From Molossus alvarezi (Eukaryota; Chordata; Mammalia; Chiroptera; Molossidae), in the NCBI GenBank assembly GCA_037176705.1, contig CM073886.1:22925501-22989500 (forward strand): a stretch of DNA of 64,000 bases, read 5' to 3'. The notes under the pieces were generated by a model, which was given only the letters and a program-made list of their open reading frames with translations, was not told the origin of the DNA and did not search any database. Shown here one piece after another: positions 11,543 through 21,990 of the stretch (position 1 is the stretch's first letter; every line of letters begins with the position of its first letter). A program made the position numbers and the translations under genes.

Positions 11543-12944
11543 GGCCCAGCAGAAATCAGGCAGCTTTTTTGATTGAAACAGTGCCACATGTTGAGTTGAG
11601 GGCCTGGGCTTGGGGGCCCTTGGGGTAGGCATGGATTTGGGTACAGGGTTGTGCCTGTCTGGCCTCCCCACATCTCGGCCACTCGCCTGCACAGCCCTGG
11701 CTCCACCTGAGACAGCTTTAGAGGGGGCCTGCCATGCTGGATAGGGACATTGAGGTAGGATCAATATGAGGTTTGGGGCACAGGCCAGGCCAGAGGGCCA
11801 TGCCCACACAGAACCCTTGCCCTCTTTTCCATTCTCTAAGAGCACCCCTGACACCCCAGCACAGTCTACCCACCGGGCACTGGATGGAACCTTCTCACAT
11901 AGGCATCCAAGCCTCGGGTCACCTCCTCCGGCCGGGCTTGCACCTGGAACCCAACAGCTGCAACCCCGGACTGCAGACATAGGGCAGGCTGCGGGTCCAG
12001 GGAAGCCTCATGGAATGGGTGGACAGAAGGTTCTCGGTGCTAGCAACATGGACCAAGGACATGTCCGCCATGCTATGGGCTGGCGGCCTCTGGTTTTCTG
12101 GGCACTGCTGGGCCCAAAGGGTTCAGGACTCCCCGTGCTGTGGTCTCTGCCCCAAGGGAACAGCCACAATCCCCCCACCAGTGCTCTCACCTCCATGAGG
12201 CCCAGCAGGGTCCCCCTCTCTCACTGTGCCAACTGCCCAAGAATGCCAGCGCTGCCAGCTGCCACCAGGAGCTGGAAGAGGCCAGGAAGGACACTCCCCT
12301 AGAGTCTCGGAGGGAACGTGGTCCTGCTGACTCCTTGATTTTAGACTTCTGCAGCTTCCCGGGGCCCTTTCCCCCAAGATTCCCAAGTGGGTGGGTGGGG
12401 CAGAGGCTGGGAATCCTTGGGAGAATTTACAGGGGGCGTCTGCAGACCACACTCTGGTCTCTGTCCCGATGGCCTTCTGTGTCCCAGCTGTGCCCTAGTT
12501 GCCATCCTCAAATGGCAAGGGCCCACTGGCTGGCTGCTGTGCAGCCTGGGTTAGCCCTGACCTTCAGACTGTCCTTTCTCTGCACAGGGGCCACGAGGTT
12601 GGCATGAGGACCAAACAAGGCTGGGAAAGGCCTCTGTCTACTCCACAAACCCCGAAGTGGGCAAGCGGAGAAGCGGCGGGCACGGGAGAAGGGCTCACTC
12701 CCAGGCCTCCGATTCCAGGCAGGCAGGCCGTGGGGCACTGGGATTACAGAGGCAGGAGTGGCCGAGGGCCTGGCTGGCAAGTGAAAAAATGAGGGTCAGC
12801 CCTGGAGAACCTCAGAAGCCAAACTCTTTGGAACTGGACACAGCTCCTGGGCGTGGACATGGGCTGGGAGAGCTCTGGATGCTGGAAGGAAACACCCCCT
12901 CCCGAGCACCTGCTGTGTGCATGCCCTGTGCAGACAGCCCCTTT
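11543..12944. other. GC-rich unique DNA, no supported gene
   Basis: Long overlapping open frames on both strands (for example 11,766-12,302 plus and 11,471-11,980 minus) run through DNA without matching splice sites. I regard them as composition effects. Confidence 0.3.
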
Positions 12945-13075
12945 TCCTCCCAACCACTCGCAGAGGAGGTGGGATTTGTTCCCATTTGATAGAGGAGAAG
13001 ACTGAGGTGTGGAGAAGCAGAGTCACAAGGTCAGGGTCACACAGCCAGGGAGACAAGAGGCCAGCAGACAGCCAG
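12945..13075 (-). repeat. MIR fragment
   Basis: Antisense MIR core: ttgttcccatttgatagagg, agaagactgaggtgtggaga, and ggtcagggtcacacagccag. Confidence 0.75.
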
Positions 13076-13079
13076 CAAC

Positions 13080-13262
13080 ACTGATGGAACACCTACTGCG
13101 TACCTGGGCTGTGCGGGAGGAGGGGAGGGTGCCCAGAACCCCACCAGTCACCCTATGAAGTATATCTGCTCCCACTTACAGATGAGGAAACGGGGCTCAG
13201 GGAGGTCCCTTCCCAAGATCACCTGGCCTGGTGGGAGTGGAGCAGACATCTAATCTACCTCT
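13080..13262 (-). repeat. MIR, nearly complete
   Basis: Antisense MIR beginning with aacacctactgcgtacctgg, with the core at ctcccacttacagatgagga and the tRNA-like end decayed. It is the second of three MIRs in a row on the same strand. Confidence 0.75.
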
Positions 13263-13317
13263 GGCCCTTTCTACCTCCCTGGGCTGCTGGGAGGGGGTGA
13301 GAAGGCTGGGCCAATCA

Positions 13318-13570
13318 CAGCTAATAGTAAATAGCTCACACTTAGCAGCTATTAGTGGCCGCTTTGTATCAGGAACTATTCCTATCTGTCTACACATATT
13401 AATGGATTTCATCCTTACAGTGTTATCCATGGGAGATAGGGCAGGTACAGTCACTATTACCCACTTTACAGGTGAGGACACTGAGACACAGTGTAAGCAA
13501 GTTGCCAGCTGGGCAGAGGCCAGGCTGAGATTCAAACCCAAGCAGTCTAGCCACTGCCTCTGTTATAGGA
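13318..13570 (-). repeat. MIR, nearly full length
   Basis: All MIR parts are present antisense: the 3' part (agctcacacttagcagctat), the middle (acacatattaatggatttca), the core (acccactttacaggtgagga), and the tRNA-derived end (gagattcaaacccaagcagt). It is one of the best preserved MIRs in the window. Confidence 0.85.
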
Positions 13571-13757
13571 AGGGCTAGATGTTGGGGCAGGGGAGGAGCT
13601 GCTTGGTCTCAGGACTGCAGTCAGGAGAGCCCCACAAGAGGGGAGCAGGTGCCAGAAATCCTACTCTTAGAGCCCTGGTCAGCCAGGACCAGGGGGTCCC
13701 ACCCACAGATAAGCTCTAGTCCCTGACCAGGGTACTGGCCTACAGTTCCAACAATGG

Positions 13758-13773
13758 CCACTAGATGGCGCAG
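13758..13773 (+). promoter_or_regulatory. CTCF-binding-site candidate
   Basis: CCACTAGATGGCGCAG matches the known CTCF core (CCASYAGRKGGCRS) at every informative position. It lies in unique DNA just downstream of the three MIRs. CTCF binds such sites as an insulator or loop anchor; orientation here is forward on the plus strand. Confidence 0.6.
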
Positions 13774-13865
13774 ATGCCCAGGCTGTCGTGGGCCTACTCG
13801 CCAGAGAGAAGAGGTAGGTCAGGGAATCTTCCCAAGCGACAGGCAGCCCCAACCCAGTCACCCAC

Positions 13866-14012
13866 CTCCGGCTCCCTGGAGAAATCAGATGTCCAGGGCC
13901 TGCTGTGGTTGCAGAGGGTCAGACTCGGGTGCAGGCTGTGGTCCAGGTCTAGGATGAGGTCCAGCTGGCAGTGGAAATGCAGCAGGAGCCCATCTTGACC
14001 CAGCGTGTTCTC
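13866..14012 (-). CDS. Candidate coding exon, 49 codons, unknown gene
   Basis: The minus-strand donor is good (CCGGAG|gtgggtgac). The acceptor is ambiguous. The best is gtccctctcggtctccgag|GAG, with a strong pyrimidine tract but a weak GAG end, which would give phase 0 at both ends. The frame reads ENTLGQDGLLLHFHCQLDLI and then LDLDHSLHPSLTLCNHSRPW, an alternating hydrophobic pattern that suggests beta strands. No stop occurs upstream until well past 14,040, so the exon could start further out. No family is recognised. Confidence 0.35.
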
Positions 14013-14149
14013 CTCGGAGACCGAGAGGGACCAGGACGAGACAGCGGCATGTCAGCAGTCAGGGAGCTGCAGCTGCAACTTCCTCTCTCCACCACTCCCT
14101 GGTCCAGGCCACCATCCTCTCCTCCTGCCCCAGCCCAGAGCTCCTCAGC

Positions 14150-14605
14150 CCCTCCTCCACTTGGCAGTCAGAATGACCTTTCAAAAATGCAAATCAGATA
14201 TTATCGCACCACTCGAAGCCTTCTGCCTACCCACTGCACTTAGAGAGACTCAGATGACGCCTAGGGGTCTGTGTTATCCTAGCCTCACCTCCTTACCCAC
14301 TCTGTATGAGCCACCCTGTCCTCCTCAAACACTAAGCGTGCTCCTACCCCAGGGCCTTTGCATTAGCTGTTTCTTCTGCAGAGCTTGCACTTGTAAAAGG
14401 CCCCTGCAGTCCCTCACCCTCCCTGCTTTGTCCTATCACAGCATTCGCCACCCTGACCACATGTCATGCGTCTTGTTTACCTTCCTCCGCCCACCGGAAC
14501 GTGGGCTCCAGGAGGCACTGTCTGTCCCTTTCTCATTCTTGTCCCTGTGCCCAGAACGACCTGGCATAAGTAAAACCCAAAATGGTTTTCTGAATGAGTA
14601 GATGC
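14150..14605 (+). repeat. L2 LINE 3' fragment
   Basis: Sense L2 landmarks in order are cagatattatcgcaccactc, ccagggcctttgcattagctg, gaacgtgggctccaggaggc, and ccagaacgacctggcataag. The terminal gaatgagt repeat is still visible. Confidence 0.8.
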
Positions 14606-14611
14606 ATCGAT

Positions 14612-14805
14612 CAGAGGTTAGCAAACTGGTTCATGGGCCAAATCCGGCTCACTGCTTGTTCTTATAAATAAACTTTTATTGGATAGCGGCCACACCCATT
14701 CATTTACACATCATCTGTGGTGGCTTTCAGGACACAGAGGCAGATGGTATGATCTGCAAAGCCTGAAATATTTACTCTCAAGCCCTTCATAGAAAGTCTG
14801 CGATC
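14612..14805 (-). mobile_element. hAT-like DNA transposon, old
   Basis: It begins atcagaggttagcaaactgg, continues through aataaacttttattggatag and cctgaaatatttactctcaa, and ends with aaagtctgcgatcctgg. The two ends form a worn inverted repeat, as expected for this family. Confidence 0.65.
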
Positions 14806-15004
14806 CTGGGGTGGACGGGTGGATGGACAGGTGGAAGGAAGGGGCACTCAACCAGCTAACAAACCCAAGAGGCATGTTGGCGGAGAGGGGTCCCAGCACC
14901 TCACCTCTAATGTGATGACAGCAGCTTTGGTTTGTGTGTGAAGCATTCTTCCGGTGTCACACCTCTGAAGTCCACAGTCACCCGACAAGCTGGAGCCTGT
15001 GGCT

Positions 15005-15115
15005 TCTCTCACGCTTCAGATGAAACACTGGACGTGCAGAGAGAGGCGTGCCCTGCCCACGGTCACCCAGCTGGCAAATGGCAGAACCCTGACGTGGGCA
15101 TCCAGCTCCCACCCC
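15005..15115 (-). repeat. MIR fragment
   Basis: Antisense MIR second half: gatgaaacactggacgtgca, gcccacggtcacccagctgg, and ggcagaaccctgacgtgggc. Confidence 0.65.
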
Positions 15116-15188
15116 TGCCTCGGCGGTGCCTTCCTCTCCCCTCACCCCCCCAGGGCTCACCCTGGCCCCTTTCCCAGGACAGACTCAC

Positions 15189-15345
15189 TTGGGCAGATTG
15201 CAAAGCCCCAGCTGCAGGGACTGGCCAGCCAGCGGGTCCAATCGGTCTCCACTCTTCCCCGGAAGGTCTGCGCAGAGCAGGAGGCGCGCGGATGTGCTCC
15301 AGGTGGCCTCTGCGCGGGTCTTTCTGGCTGGGACTGTCGACGCCT
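15189..15345 (-). CDS. Candidate coding exon, about 52 codons, unknown gene
   Basis: This is one of the better exon candidates. The minus strand has the acceptor ccgtcttgttccag|AGG and a near-consensus donor CCCAA|gtgagtctg, 157 bases apart. About eleven CpGs survive in this stretch although the surroundings are CpG-poor. All three frames are open. The one with the highest G/C at third positions (about three quarters) reads ATWSTSARLLLCADLPGKSG and then DRLDPLAGQSLQLGLCNLP, entering with two bases and leaving with two. It sits in a unique island to the right of a MIR. The product is unknown. Confidence 0.42.
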
Positions 15346-15819
15346 CTGGAACAAGACGGCACCATGGGGCGGGGCTCATCCTGTGAGGCGAGAATGCCCA
15401 CAGCCAGCTCAGTTGAGGGGCCCCCACGGGAGGAGAGCAGGCGCCAGAAATCTCACCGCAGAGCCCTGGCCAGCATAGCAGCCACTTAGATACTGTGAAC
15501 AGGACTTCTGTTGGAAGCAGGAGGGGGCTGGGCCTGAGGCCCACAGGAACTCAGGGTGGGGAGCCCAGGAGCCAGGGGCCTTCAGGGCTGGCTGTCCCAT
15601 TTCTCCATGGCCCAGTCCCGGCCCCAGGCTCCGCACATCAGTACCCTGACCCTTGACCCCTCTGGGAACCTGTGCTCCTGACCTCCCCCACCCCCAGAAG
15701 CCCTCTGGTGTCACTGGCTCCCTGCCATCTGCTCCCTGAGTGCCTGCCTCCCGCTGGGCACCCTGCTCTCCTCACCTCCCAGAGCTCTCGCCACGTGCCA
15801 GCCAGGGAAGGAGCCTTGT

Positions 15820-15912
15820 ACCCATTTGCAGGAAAGAAAACCAAGGCTCACAGCTGAGAAATGAGTTGCTAGGGGTCCCACAGCACAGCTAGCATCCAGG
15901 ACCATATGGCCC
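15820..15912 (-). repeat. MIR fragment
   Basis: Antisense MIR: tacccatttgcaggaaagaa, aaccaaggctcacagctgag, and gtcccacagcacagctagca. Confidence 0.65.
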
Positions 15913-16161
15913 CAGCGCCGGGGCTTTCTGCAGCAGGTGGGGCCACGCTGTGGGTCCCCTGCAGGTCCCCAGGGTGAGGAGGGGAGGGAAGCTGGTGGGG
16001 AGGAAGCGGGGAGTGGAGAGACCGCCTCCCTTCTCGCCCAGGTCTGCGGGAGCTCAGCCACGTCCAGACCAGGGAGGTGGAAAACACCTCGTTCTCAACA
16101 TCCGGACTTGTCATTTCCAAAGACAGAATGAAGTCTGAGCCCCTCGCAGGGTCTCTGGGGC

Positions 16162-16545
16162 TGCTATGGACTAAACTGTGTCCCCCCAAGTTCATAAGTT
16201 AAAACCTCAACCCCATTGTGACGGTATTAGGAGGTGGGGCCGTTGAGAGGTGATTCGGGTTAGATGAGAGCGTGAAGGGGCCCCTATGAGAAGAGACCGC
16301 AGAGACCTCGCTGTCCCTGACATGTGAGGACTCAGCAAGAAGGCTGTGGCCAGGGAGAGAGCCCACGCCAGAACCCAGCCTTGCTGGCACCCTGGTCACA
16401 GACTTCCAGCCTCCAGAACTGAGAGAAATGAATGTCTGTTGTTTAAGCTGCCCAGCCTGTGGGTTTTTTTGGTTTTTAAATCCTCACCGAAGGATATTTT
16501 TTCATTTATCTTCAGATAGAGTGGAAGGGAGGGAGGGGGGGGAGG

Positions 16546-16582
<37 letters not shown>

Positions 16583-16735
16583 CAATGTGAGCCGGGAAGC
16601 AAACCGCAACAGAGGTATGTGCCTTTGACAGGAATCGAACCCGCGACTCTTTGGTCCGTGGGCCAACGCTCTAACTGCTTAACCAAACCGGCCAGGGCAC
16701 CAGCCTGTGGCTTTGTTATGACAGGGGCCCTGCAG
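16162..16735 (+). mobile_element. MLT1-type solo LTR split by a Ves SINE
   Basis: It starts tgctatggactaaactgtgt and shows ggaggtggggccgttgagag, gaccgcagagacctcgctgt, tgctggcaccctggtcacag and ttccagcctccagaactgag in the MLT1 order. The Ves at 16,463-16,699 interrupts the ...gcccagcctgtgg... motif near the LTR end. Confidence 0.85.
16463..16699 (-). mobile_element. Ves SINE, long type, antisense
   Basis: The head is read at the right end (taaccaaaccggccagggc), the A-rich tail at the left, with a long GA run at 16,540-16,579. The target duplication ccagcctgtgg is found at 16,452-16,462 and 16,700-16,710. The tail hairpin is present as atcctcaccgaaggat. Confidence 0.93.
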
Positions 16736-16789
16736 TCTGCCCCCCTCCCCTTATCTCATTTCTGTCCCTAGTGCTCACCCGTCACGTCC

Positions 16790-17295
16790 TCTGTTCCAGG
16801 CTTAAAGGCTTATGGCTCTTCCTGCAGCATCCCAGCCTGTCCCCGCCTCACTTCCTGTTCCTCCCGCCTGTCACAGGTGGGTCCTCAGCAGACAAGCCAC
16901 CTCCCCCAGGAGGCCCTCACTGGCCACCCCATCTGGAGTGGTCCCCTCTCCAATCCTCTTCGCAGTGCTATCGCAGCTCCTAATTTTCTATCCATCCGGG
17001 CCCTCGCCTGTTCTGCCTGGCACGCGTGGGCCTACTGTCTGCCATCGCACAGGTGAGAGCACAGGCCCGAGAGGGGCCTGAGCTGCCCAGGGCCACCCAG
17101 CTGGACTGGGCGTGCAGCACCCTGCTCCCTCGCCTGTGGTTACCGACTAAGCAAACGGCTGTGTAAACGATGAATCAGAGATGCTGATAAATGGTTTGCC
17201 CCATTAAAATGTGAGCTCAACCAACACAGGGAACGTGTTTGTGCACGACGCTGCCTGGCATACAGTCGGTGCTTAATAAGGTGTTGATAAAGGAA
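16790..17295 (+). repeat. L2 LINE 3' region with a MIR-like insert
   Basis: Sense L2 pieces appear at 16,800-16,990 (cttcctgttcctcccgcctg, ggccctcactggccacccca) and 17,205-17,295 (ctgcctggcatacagtcggt, gcttaataaggtgttgataa). The gap at 17,040-17,110 carries a MIR-like antisense piece (aggtgagagcacaggcccga). Confidence 0.65.
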
Positions 17296-17619
17296 TGGAT
17301 GGAAGAAGCACCCCTTGGGGTCCCAGGCTTCAGGAAGCCGATTCCAGAGAAATCCTGTCGTCAATGAACGAACAGGGTCCTCCTCCCCTGCCCATGGTTG
17401 AAGGTGCCCCGCCTGTGGGCCCAGCCATGCAGCTCACCAACCCCAAGTCCCCGCTCAGATGCCCCTGCTCCCCTGCTGGCTCTGCCGGCCGCCCCGCTCT
17501 CGGCAAGGCCACTGGCCCTGGCATGCCACCAGGAGACGCTGAAGGGCCAGCAGACAACCTTCATCAAGGTCAAGGGTGCGGGGACCACTGGCCCTGAGCA
17601 CAAAATCCCAGCGCTGTGG

Positions 17620-17700
17620 GAGTCCTTTGGAGAGCTTCAGCCCATTTTGCAGAGGGGGAAGTCAAGGCTCGGAGAGGAGCAGCCAGGGAGAAGCATATAA
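17620..17700 (-). repeat. MIR fragment
   Basis: Antisense MIR core: cagcccattttgcagagggg, gaagtcaaggctcggagagg. Confidence 0.6.
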
Positions 17701-17754
17701 CAGAGATGGGACCACGGGAGGCACACGTGGTGGCTGAGGACAGAGGTGCGCCCT

Positions 17755-17830
17755 GCCCTCCTCAGCTGTGTGACTGGGCAGGTCACCGCAGCTCTCTAAG
17801 CTTGTATCAGCATCTGGGAATGGGCCAACG
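17755..17830 (+). repeat. MIR fragment
   Basis: Sense MIR core: cagctgtgtgactgggcagg, tcaccgcagctctctaagct, and gtatcagcatctgggaatgg. Confidence 0.6.
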
Positions 17831-19444
17831 TGCTGGCACGCGATGGCCTTCAGTGTTAGCCACTGGTGTTCCTGGTGGTGTTCAGTCCCTTGGGAGCTGG
17901 GCGTGTGCCGCTTGGCCCCGGTAAGGCTCCTCGGGCAGGGCAGGGCCCTGAGCATCCCACTCAGCTGCAAGGTGGAGCCCAGGGTCTCCTTCCACCCTGA
18001 CCCCTACCTGGTCCTTGTCACCCCGGTGGTTGCTTCTCCAATGCTGAGTGCAAGCTGGGAGGGGGGCAGCAGGCGAGCGAGCTCCACCGGGCGGGGCGCA
18101 GGGACGGCAGCTTCGTGAGCGAGGACATCAGCTTGGGGCCGAGGGGCTCGGGGGAATCTCAGCTGACATGGCTACAAACCAGGCAGGGCCACAGGGACCA
18201 CGCACTCGGGTAACCTGCACACAGAGGCTGCACCCTCTGCGGTCACCACACCACTGGTGTGCGCCCTTAGCTGCCCCGGGACAGCCCACCTCTCCCCTCT
18301 GGCATGAGCCGGTGCACCCCCTCCACCGGGAGGTGCAGTCTGTCTCCCGCCCTCCGACAAGGCTGTGATTGGCTAATACAACTTGGCGACACTGACATTG
18401 CTCAGCCCCACTCGCTCTCGGGCACCTCTGCACAGCCAGGAGCACAAACCCAGGCTGGCCCGCCGGCGGTGACACCACTTAGAGCGCTGGACAGTCCAGC
18501 TGAGGCTGACCTCGCTCAGCTGACGGCCACCACCCCGACAAGGTGGAGAGCCCAGCCACCGGCAGAGCTGCCTCCCCAACCTGGGCGGACCCTCGTGCCT
18601 GGGTGCTCACGCCCCCTGGGCCACAGTCAGCTGCCCTGTGCTCTCATCCCGTCCTGGGCACGATGCGGGGTACCCCCGGGGCTGAGGCCTCCCAGCAGGC
18701 AGTCTCCGGGCCTAGAGTTTCTTCCCTCAGCCCTCAGGCCAGTCCAGCTGCCCTGACCCCCACCCCTCTTGACCCCATTTTGTCACCTAAGAACTCCCTC
18801 CCCCACTGCAGACCTTGGCAACCTCTGAGCTCTCTGGAAGGGGTACCACTGCCTTGTACAGGCTCCCAGGAGCTGTGCCCAGCTGCTTCTTCAGGCTTCA
18901 CCTGGTCATCAGTCCAGGGACCACTGCCCACATCCATGCACCTCGTGTGCAGAGCCACAGCCCTCATTCCCTCCACCCTCTGACCTGTCAGCTCCATGCT
19001 CTGCAACCACACGGCAGGGTCCTCGGGCCGCTCGGCCCACCCCGGAGCCCCCTGCGTGTGCACACATGCACACACACTCGTGCACACTGCCTCGGCGTGC
19101 TGAGGGTCTCCTCATTTCCTCTGCCTCACAGGGCACCTGTGTGGTAATCATGATCCTGGGGAGTTCCACCAGGCCACCCAGCAAGCCGTGCCCCGGGGCT
19201 GGGGTCTGCACTGTCTCCCGCCTGGCAGGCCGGCCGCCGGGCTCTGCTCTGTGTAAGGGGGCGCCTCCAACAGAAACTGACAGTCTGCAGCTGCACAGCC
19301 CCTTCCAAGGGGCCCGATTCCTGGAGGATCTCAGGGGTCACAGTGCCCTCGTGGGGCCGCTGTGGGATGGCGCTGACCGCCCAGCCAACCTGCAGTCAGG
19401 CAGCCTCAGCTGCAAAACCTCTGGGGATGCTCGGAGTTGCCACA
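17831..19444. other. GC-rich unique DNA, no firmly supported gene
   Basis: A CpG-retaining stretch at about 18,060-18,210 is open on both strands; on the plus strand it reads RDGSFVSEDISLGPRG. The splice sites are mediocre and the strand is opposite to the other exon candidates, so I do not call an exon. A CA-rich patch lies at 19,058-19,090. Confidence 0.3.
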
Positions 19445-19860
19445 CCTTCCACGCCGGACCCCTCTTACTGTTTTATCATGCTCAGGGTAAAACCCCGCTC
19501 CTCACTGGGGGTGACGAACTGTGTGCCCCAGATCCCCAACCTCTCCCACCACATCTCCTCTCCCTACTCCTCCCTCAGTCCCCTCCAGCCACCAAGTTTA
19601 TTCCCACCTCAGGGCCCTTGCAGCTGCTGTTCCGTCTCCCTGCAGTGCCTCCCCTCCGGTCTTCACCACAGCCAGCTCCTCCTGTCATTCAGGGCTCAAC
19701 CTCGACGTCGCCTGTCCAGACCACCCCACCTAAAGGGCCCTGCACCCCTGAATCACACCTGTTCTCACAGCCCTTCTCACTCTTGGAAGCTGCCACTCTG
19801 ACCACGCACGCACGTCCCTGCTCACTGCCTGTCTCCCCGAGGGCAGGAAGGCAGGGGTCG
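19445..19860 (+). repeat. L2 LINE 3' fragment
   Basis: Sense L2: tattcccacctcagggccct, tgcagctgctgttccgtctc, gctcaacctcgacgtcgcct, and gtctccccgagggcaggaag. Confidence 0.75.
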
Positions 19861-19927
19861 GAAGGGTGTTCAAACAGGAGACTGCATGGCCCCCGTGAAG
19901 GGGGCAGCAGCCCCTTGGCTCCACCTC

Positions 19928-20000
19928 TAAGCTGTGGAGCAGTTTCCTAACCTCTCTGAGCCTCGGTTTTGTTGTTTATAAGATGGTGTGAGAACACTGG
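19928..20000 (+). repeat. MIR fragment
   Basis: Sense MIR core: gcagtttcctaacctctctg, agcctcggttttgttgttta. Confidence 0.65.
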
Positions 20001-20039
20001 GAACGGTATGCTCAGCTCAGGGCTGGACCACGCGGGAGC

Positions 20040-20345
20040 AGCTGCAGTTGGTAGTAGGATTTCTCAAATGTTTAGTGAGCAGGTAGTATGTTCCTGGCCC
20101 AGTGCTGAGTGTTGGGGTACAAAGACAACCAAGATTGGTCCTGGTCCTTCGGGGGTTCCAAGGCTGGTGGGGAGACAGTCACGGAGGCAGAAAATGGTGT
20201 GGCAAGGTGACAAGGGAGGCCATGAAAGATATTCAAGTTGGTGAACAAAACAGGGAAGGGCATTCTAAGCAGAAGGAACAGCCTGTGCAAAGTCTCGGGA
20301 AGGAACCCTCTCCCTGCTGGTAGTTGCACAGTTAGAGGGTGGTTC
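20040..20345 (-). repeat. L2 LINE fragment, antisense
   Basis: Reads gtttagtgagcaggtagtat, ggcccagtgctgagtgttgg and gggcattctaagcagaagga followed by acagcctgtgcaaagtctcg. This is the complement of the L2 3' region. Confidence 0.75.
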
Positions 20346-20469
20346 AAGGGCACTGCAGGGTGACTACTGAGGGGAGAAGTTTTCTCTAAAACCCATGGCT
20401 ACTACCCCCACCTTGGGCCTAGACATGGATAATTCTCCCCCTGCGGGGTATGGTGGCTTCTTCACTGGT

Positions 20470-21060
20470 ATCTCTGCTGCCCTTGCAGGCCCCTCCTCAC
20501 ACAGCTGCCGGAGGGGTCTCAAATCATCGTTCGGATCATGTCCTCAAGAGCTTCCAAGTTCTGAGACATTAAAATCCAAACTCCTCCCTGTGCCCTATAC
20601 CATCACACCCCCTCTACCACCTACTGTTTCTCTCCTCATCCAATCTGCTCCAGCCCCATGGCCATTCTGCAAAGGTGCCAAACTCGTCCCTGCCCCAGGC
20701 CCTTTGCGTGTGTTGTTCTCTCTGCCTGAAATGTCTTCCACCGGGTTTTCAAATGGTTGACATTTGCTTGTCATCCTGGGCTAGTTCTAATGTCACCTCC
20801 TTAACGGAGACTTCCTGGCACCTGACCTAAATAATTCTCCAGTCATTCCCACTCATTATCACCATTTTCTTTTCTCTATAGTATGTATCACCATCTGGTA
20901 TATTTTCTTATTTATGTGATTTTTGGGGGGTCAATTTCCCCACTAGACTGTACACTTGATGAGAGGAGGGACATGTCAACAGTGTTCTAGGCAATAGCCT
21001 CAGCTTCTGGAATGGTGTCCGACCTGGCACCTAGCAGATGCTCAATGAATAATGTAGACA
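20470..21060 (+). repeat. L2 LINE 3' region, long copy
   Basis: Sense L2 from ggatcatgtcctcaagagct through ccccaggccctttgcgtgtg, ctggcacctgacctaaataa and gcctcagcttctggaatggt to the end cagatgctcaatgaataatg. A GGAGGGAGGGAGGG patch follows at 21,060-21,085. It converges with the antisense L2 on its left. Confidence 0.85.
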
Positions 21061-21290
21061 GGAGGGAGGGAGGGAGAGAAGGAAGGTGCGGGGGAGGAAG
21101 GACAAGGAGACCAACTGAGAGTCCACTCCGGCCAATTTTGCCCATTTCACAGCCTTGCCTGCACTGGCTCGCCCTGGGAACCAGGACAATCCATCTGTTC
21201 TCAAAGGGCTCCTAGGAGCCTGCTGCCCTGGCCCAGGCCATGCCCCACGCCCCTGGGGGAAGGCCTGAGCCCGAGTGATGTCAGTGAGAC

Positions 21291-21387
21291 CAGCCTCAGC
21301 GGCCCCCGGCCTGGCGCGGCTGTAGAAACGATGCTTCTCCACCGCCAATATGAACGCGCTCTCGGCCTCGCCCTCGGCGCACAGTAA
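21291..21387 (-). CDS. Candidate coding exon, about 32 codons, unknown gene
   Basis: A textbook acceptor on the minus strand (cccttttcttccaacccag|TTA) opens a frame reading LLCAEGEAESAFILAVEKHR, then FYSRARPGAAEAG. About a dozen CpGs are kept in under 100 bases, a sharp peak over the surrounding DNA. The weak point is the 3' border. The first GT after the conserved-looking part (GAGGCTG|gtctca) is a poor donor, and the frame stays open for 80 more codons. It enters in phase 0. It lies in unique DNA right of a long L2. No domain is recognised; it could also be a CpG-rich regulatory island. Confidence 0.4.
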
Positions 21388-21674
21388 CTGGGTTGGAAGA
21401 AAAGGGAGAGACCTCCTCATCCAGTCTCTGATGGAACATTCAGGAAGATGCTACTCTAGGCTGCAGGTTCTGCCTCTCAAAGCCCCAGGCCTGAGAGACC
21501 CATAGCTTCCTGGACTGGATGAACTCTGATGAGATGACGGTCCCAGCCTGAGTTTAGGCCACCAGATGTGGCCATGACAGTCAACTCCCATGCCCTTCCT
21601 ACTGTAACACTGACTTGAAGATAGTTACTGGCCTGGGGCCAGCTGGCAAGAATTCTAATTGCACTACCACACAG

Positions 21675-21689
21675 ACAGCAGGGGGCAGC
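21675..21689 (+). promoter_or_regulatory. CTCF-binding-site candidate
   Basis: ACAGCAGGGGGCAGC agrees with the CTCF core (CCASCAGGGGGCRS) except for its first base. It lies about 290 bases from the CpG-rich exon candidate at 21,291-21,387 and is in the same orientation as the site at 13,758. Confidence 0.45.
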
Positions 21690-21699
21690 CTAGCACAGA

Positions 21700-21830
21700 G
21701 GACAGTGCACAGGCTCTGCCACCTATGGGCACGACCTCCAGAGAGCTCCCGGACCTCCGAGCCTCCGTCTGCTCACCTGGGACAGTGATACCCACTTTAT
21801 GAGTGTGTTGGTATGGAAACCGTATGGAAG
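21700..21830 (+). repeat. MIR fragment, worn
   Basis: Reads cacaggctctgccacctatg, ccgagcctccgtctgctcac and ctgggacagtgatacccact, which follows the MIR order in sense. Confidence 0.5.
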
Positions 21831-21844
21831 AATGTGCTGTCACG

Positions 21845-21990
21845 TTCCAGGCTGGCTGAATAGCAGAATCACTTAGGGCACTCGCTAAAAATACGGACTC
21901 TGGGCCCTCCACCTAGACCCGTGAAAACAGAACCTCTGGGAACCAGGAGGAGAACTGGCATTTTGAAGAGCTGCCCAGAAGCATCAACAA
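21845..21990 (+). mobile_element. MER5A-like non-autonomous hAT
   Basis: Reads gaatagcagaatcacttagg, then aaaaatacggactctgggcc, gaaaacagaacctctgggaa, and ggcattttgaagagctgccc. This is the order of MER5A. The ends have decayed. Confidence 0.65.

Noticed and set aside
12945..13570. CRISPR-like or tandem repeat array
   Set aside because: The three similar blocks are separate MIR copies with different borders and divergence; the host is a mammal.
14932..15489. Plus-strand frame of 185 codons
   Set aside because: It runs through the antisense MIR at 15,005-15,115 and lies opposite the better minus-strand exon candidate; no splice or start context supports it.
19066..19950. Plus-strand frame of 294 codons, the longest in the window
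   Set aside because: More than half of it is L2 sequence (19,445-19,860), so it is a GC-rich accident.
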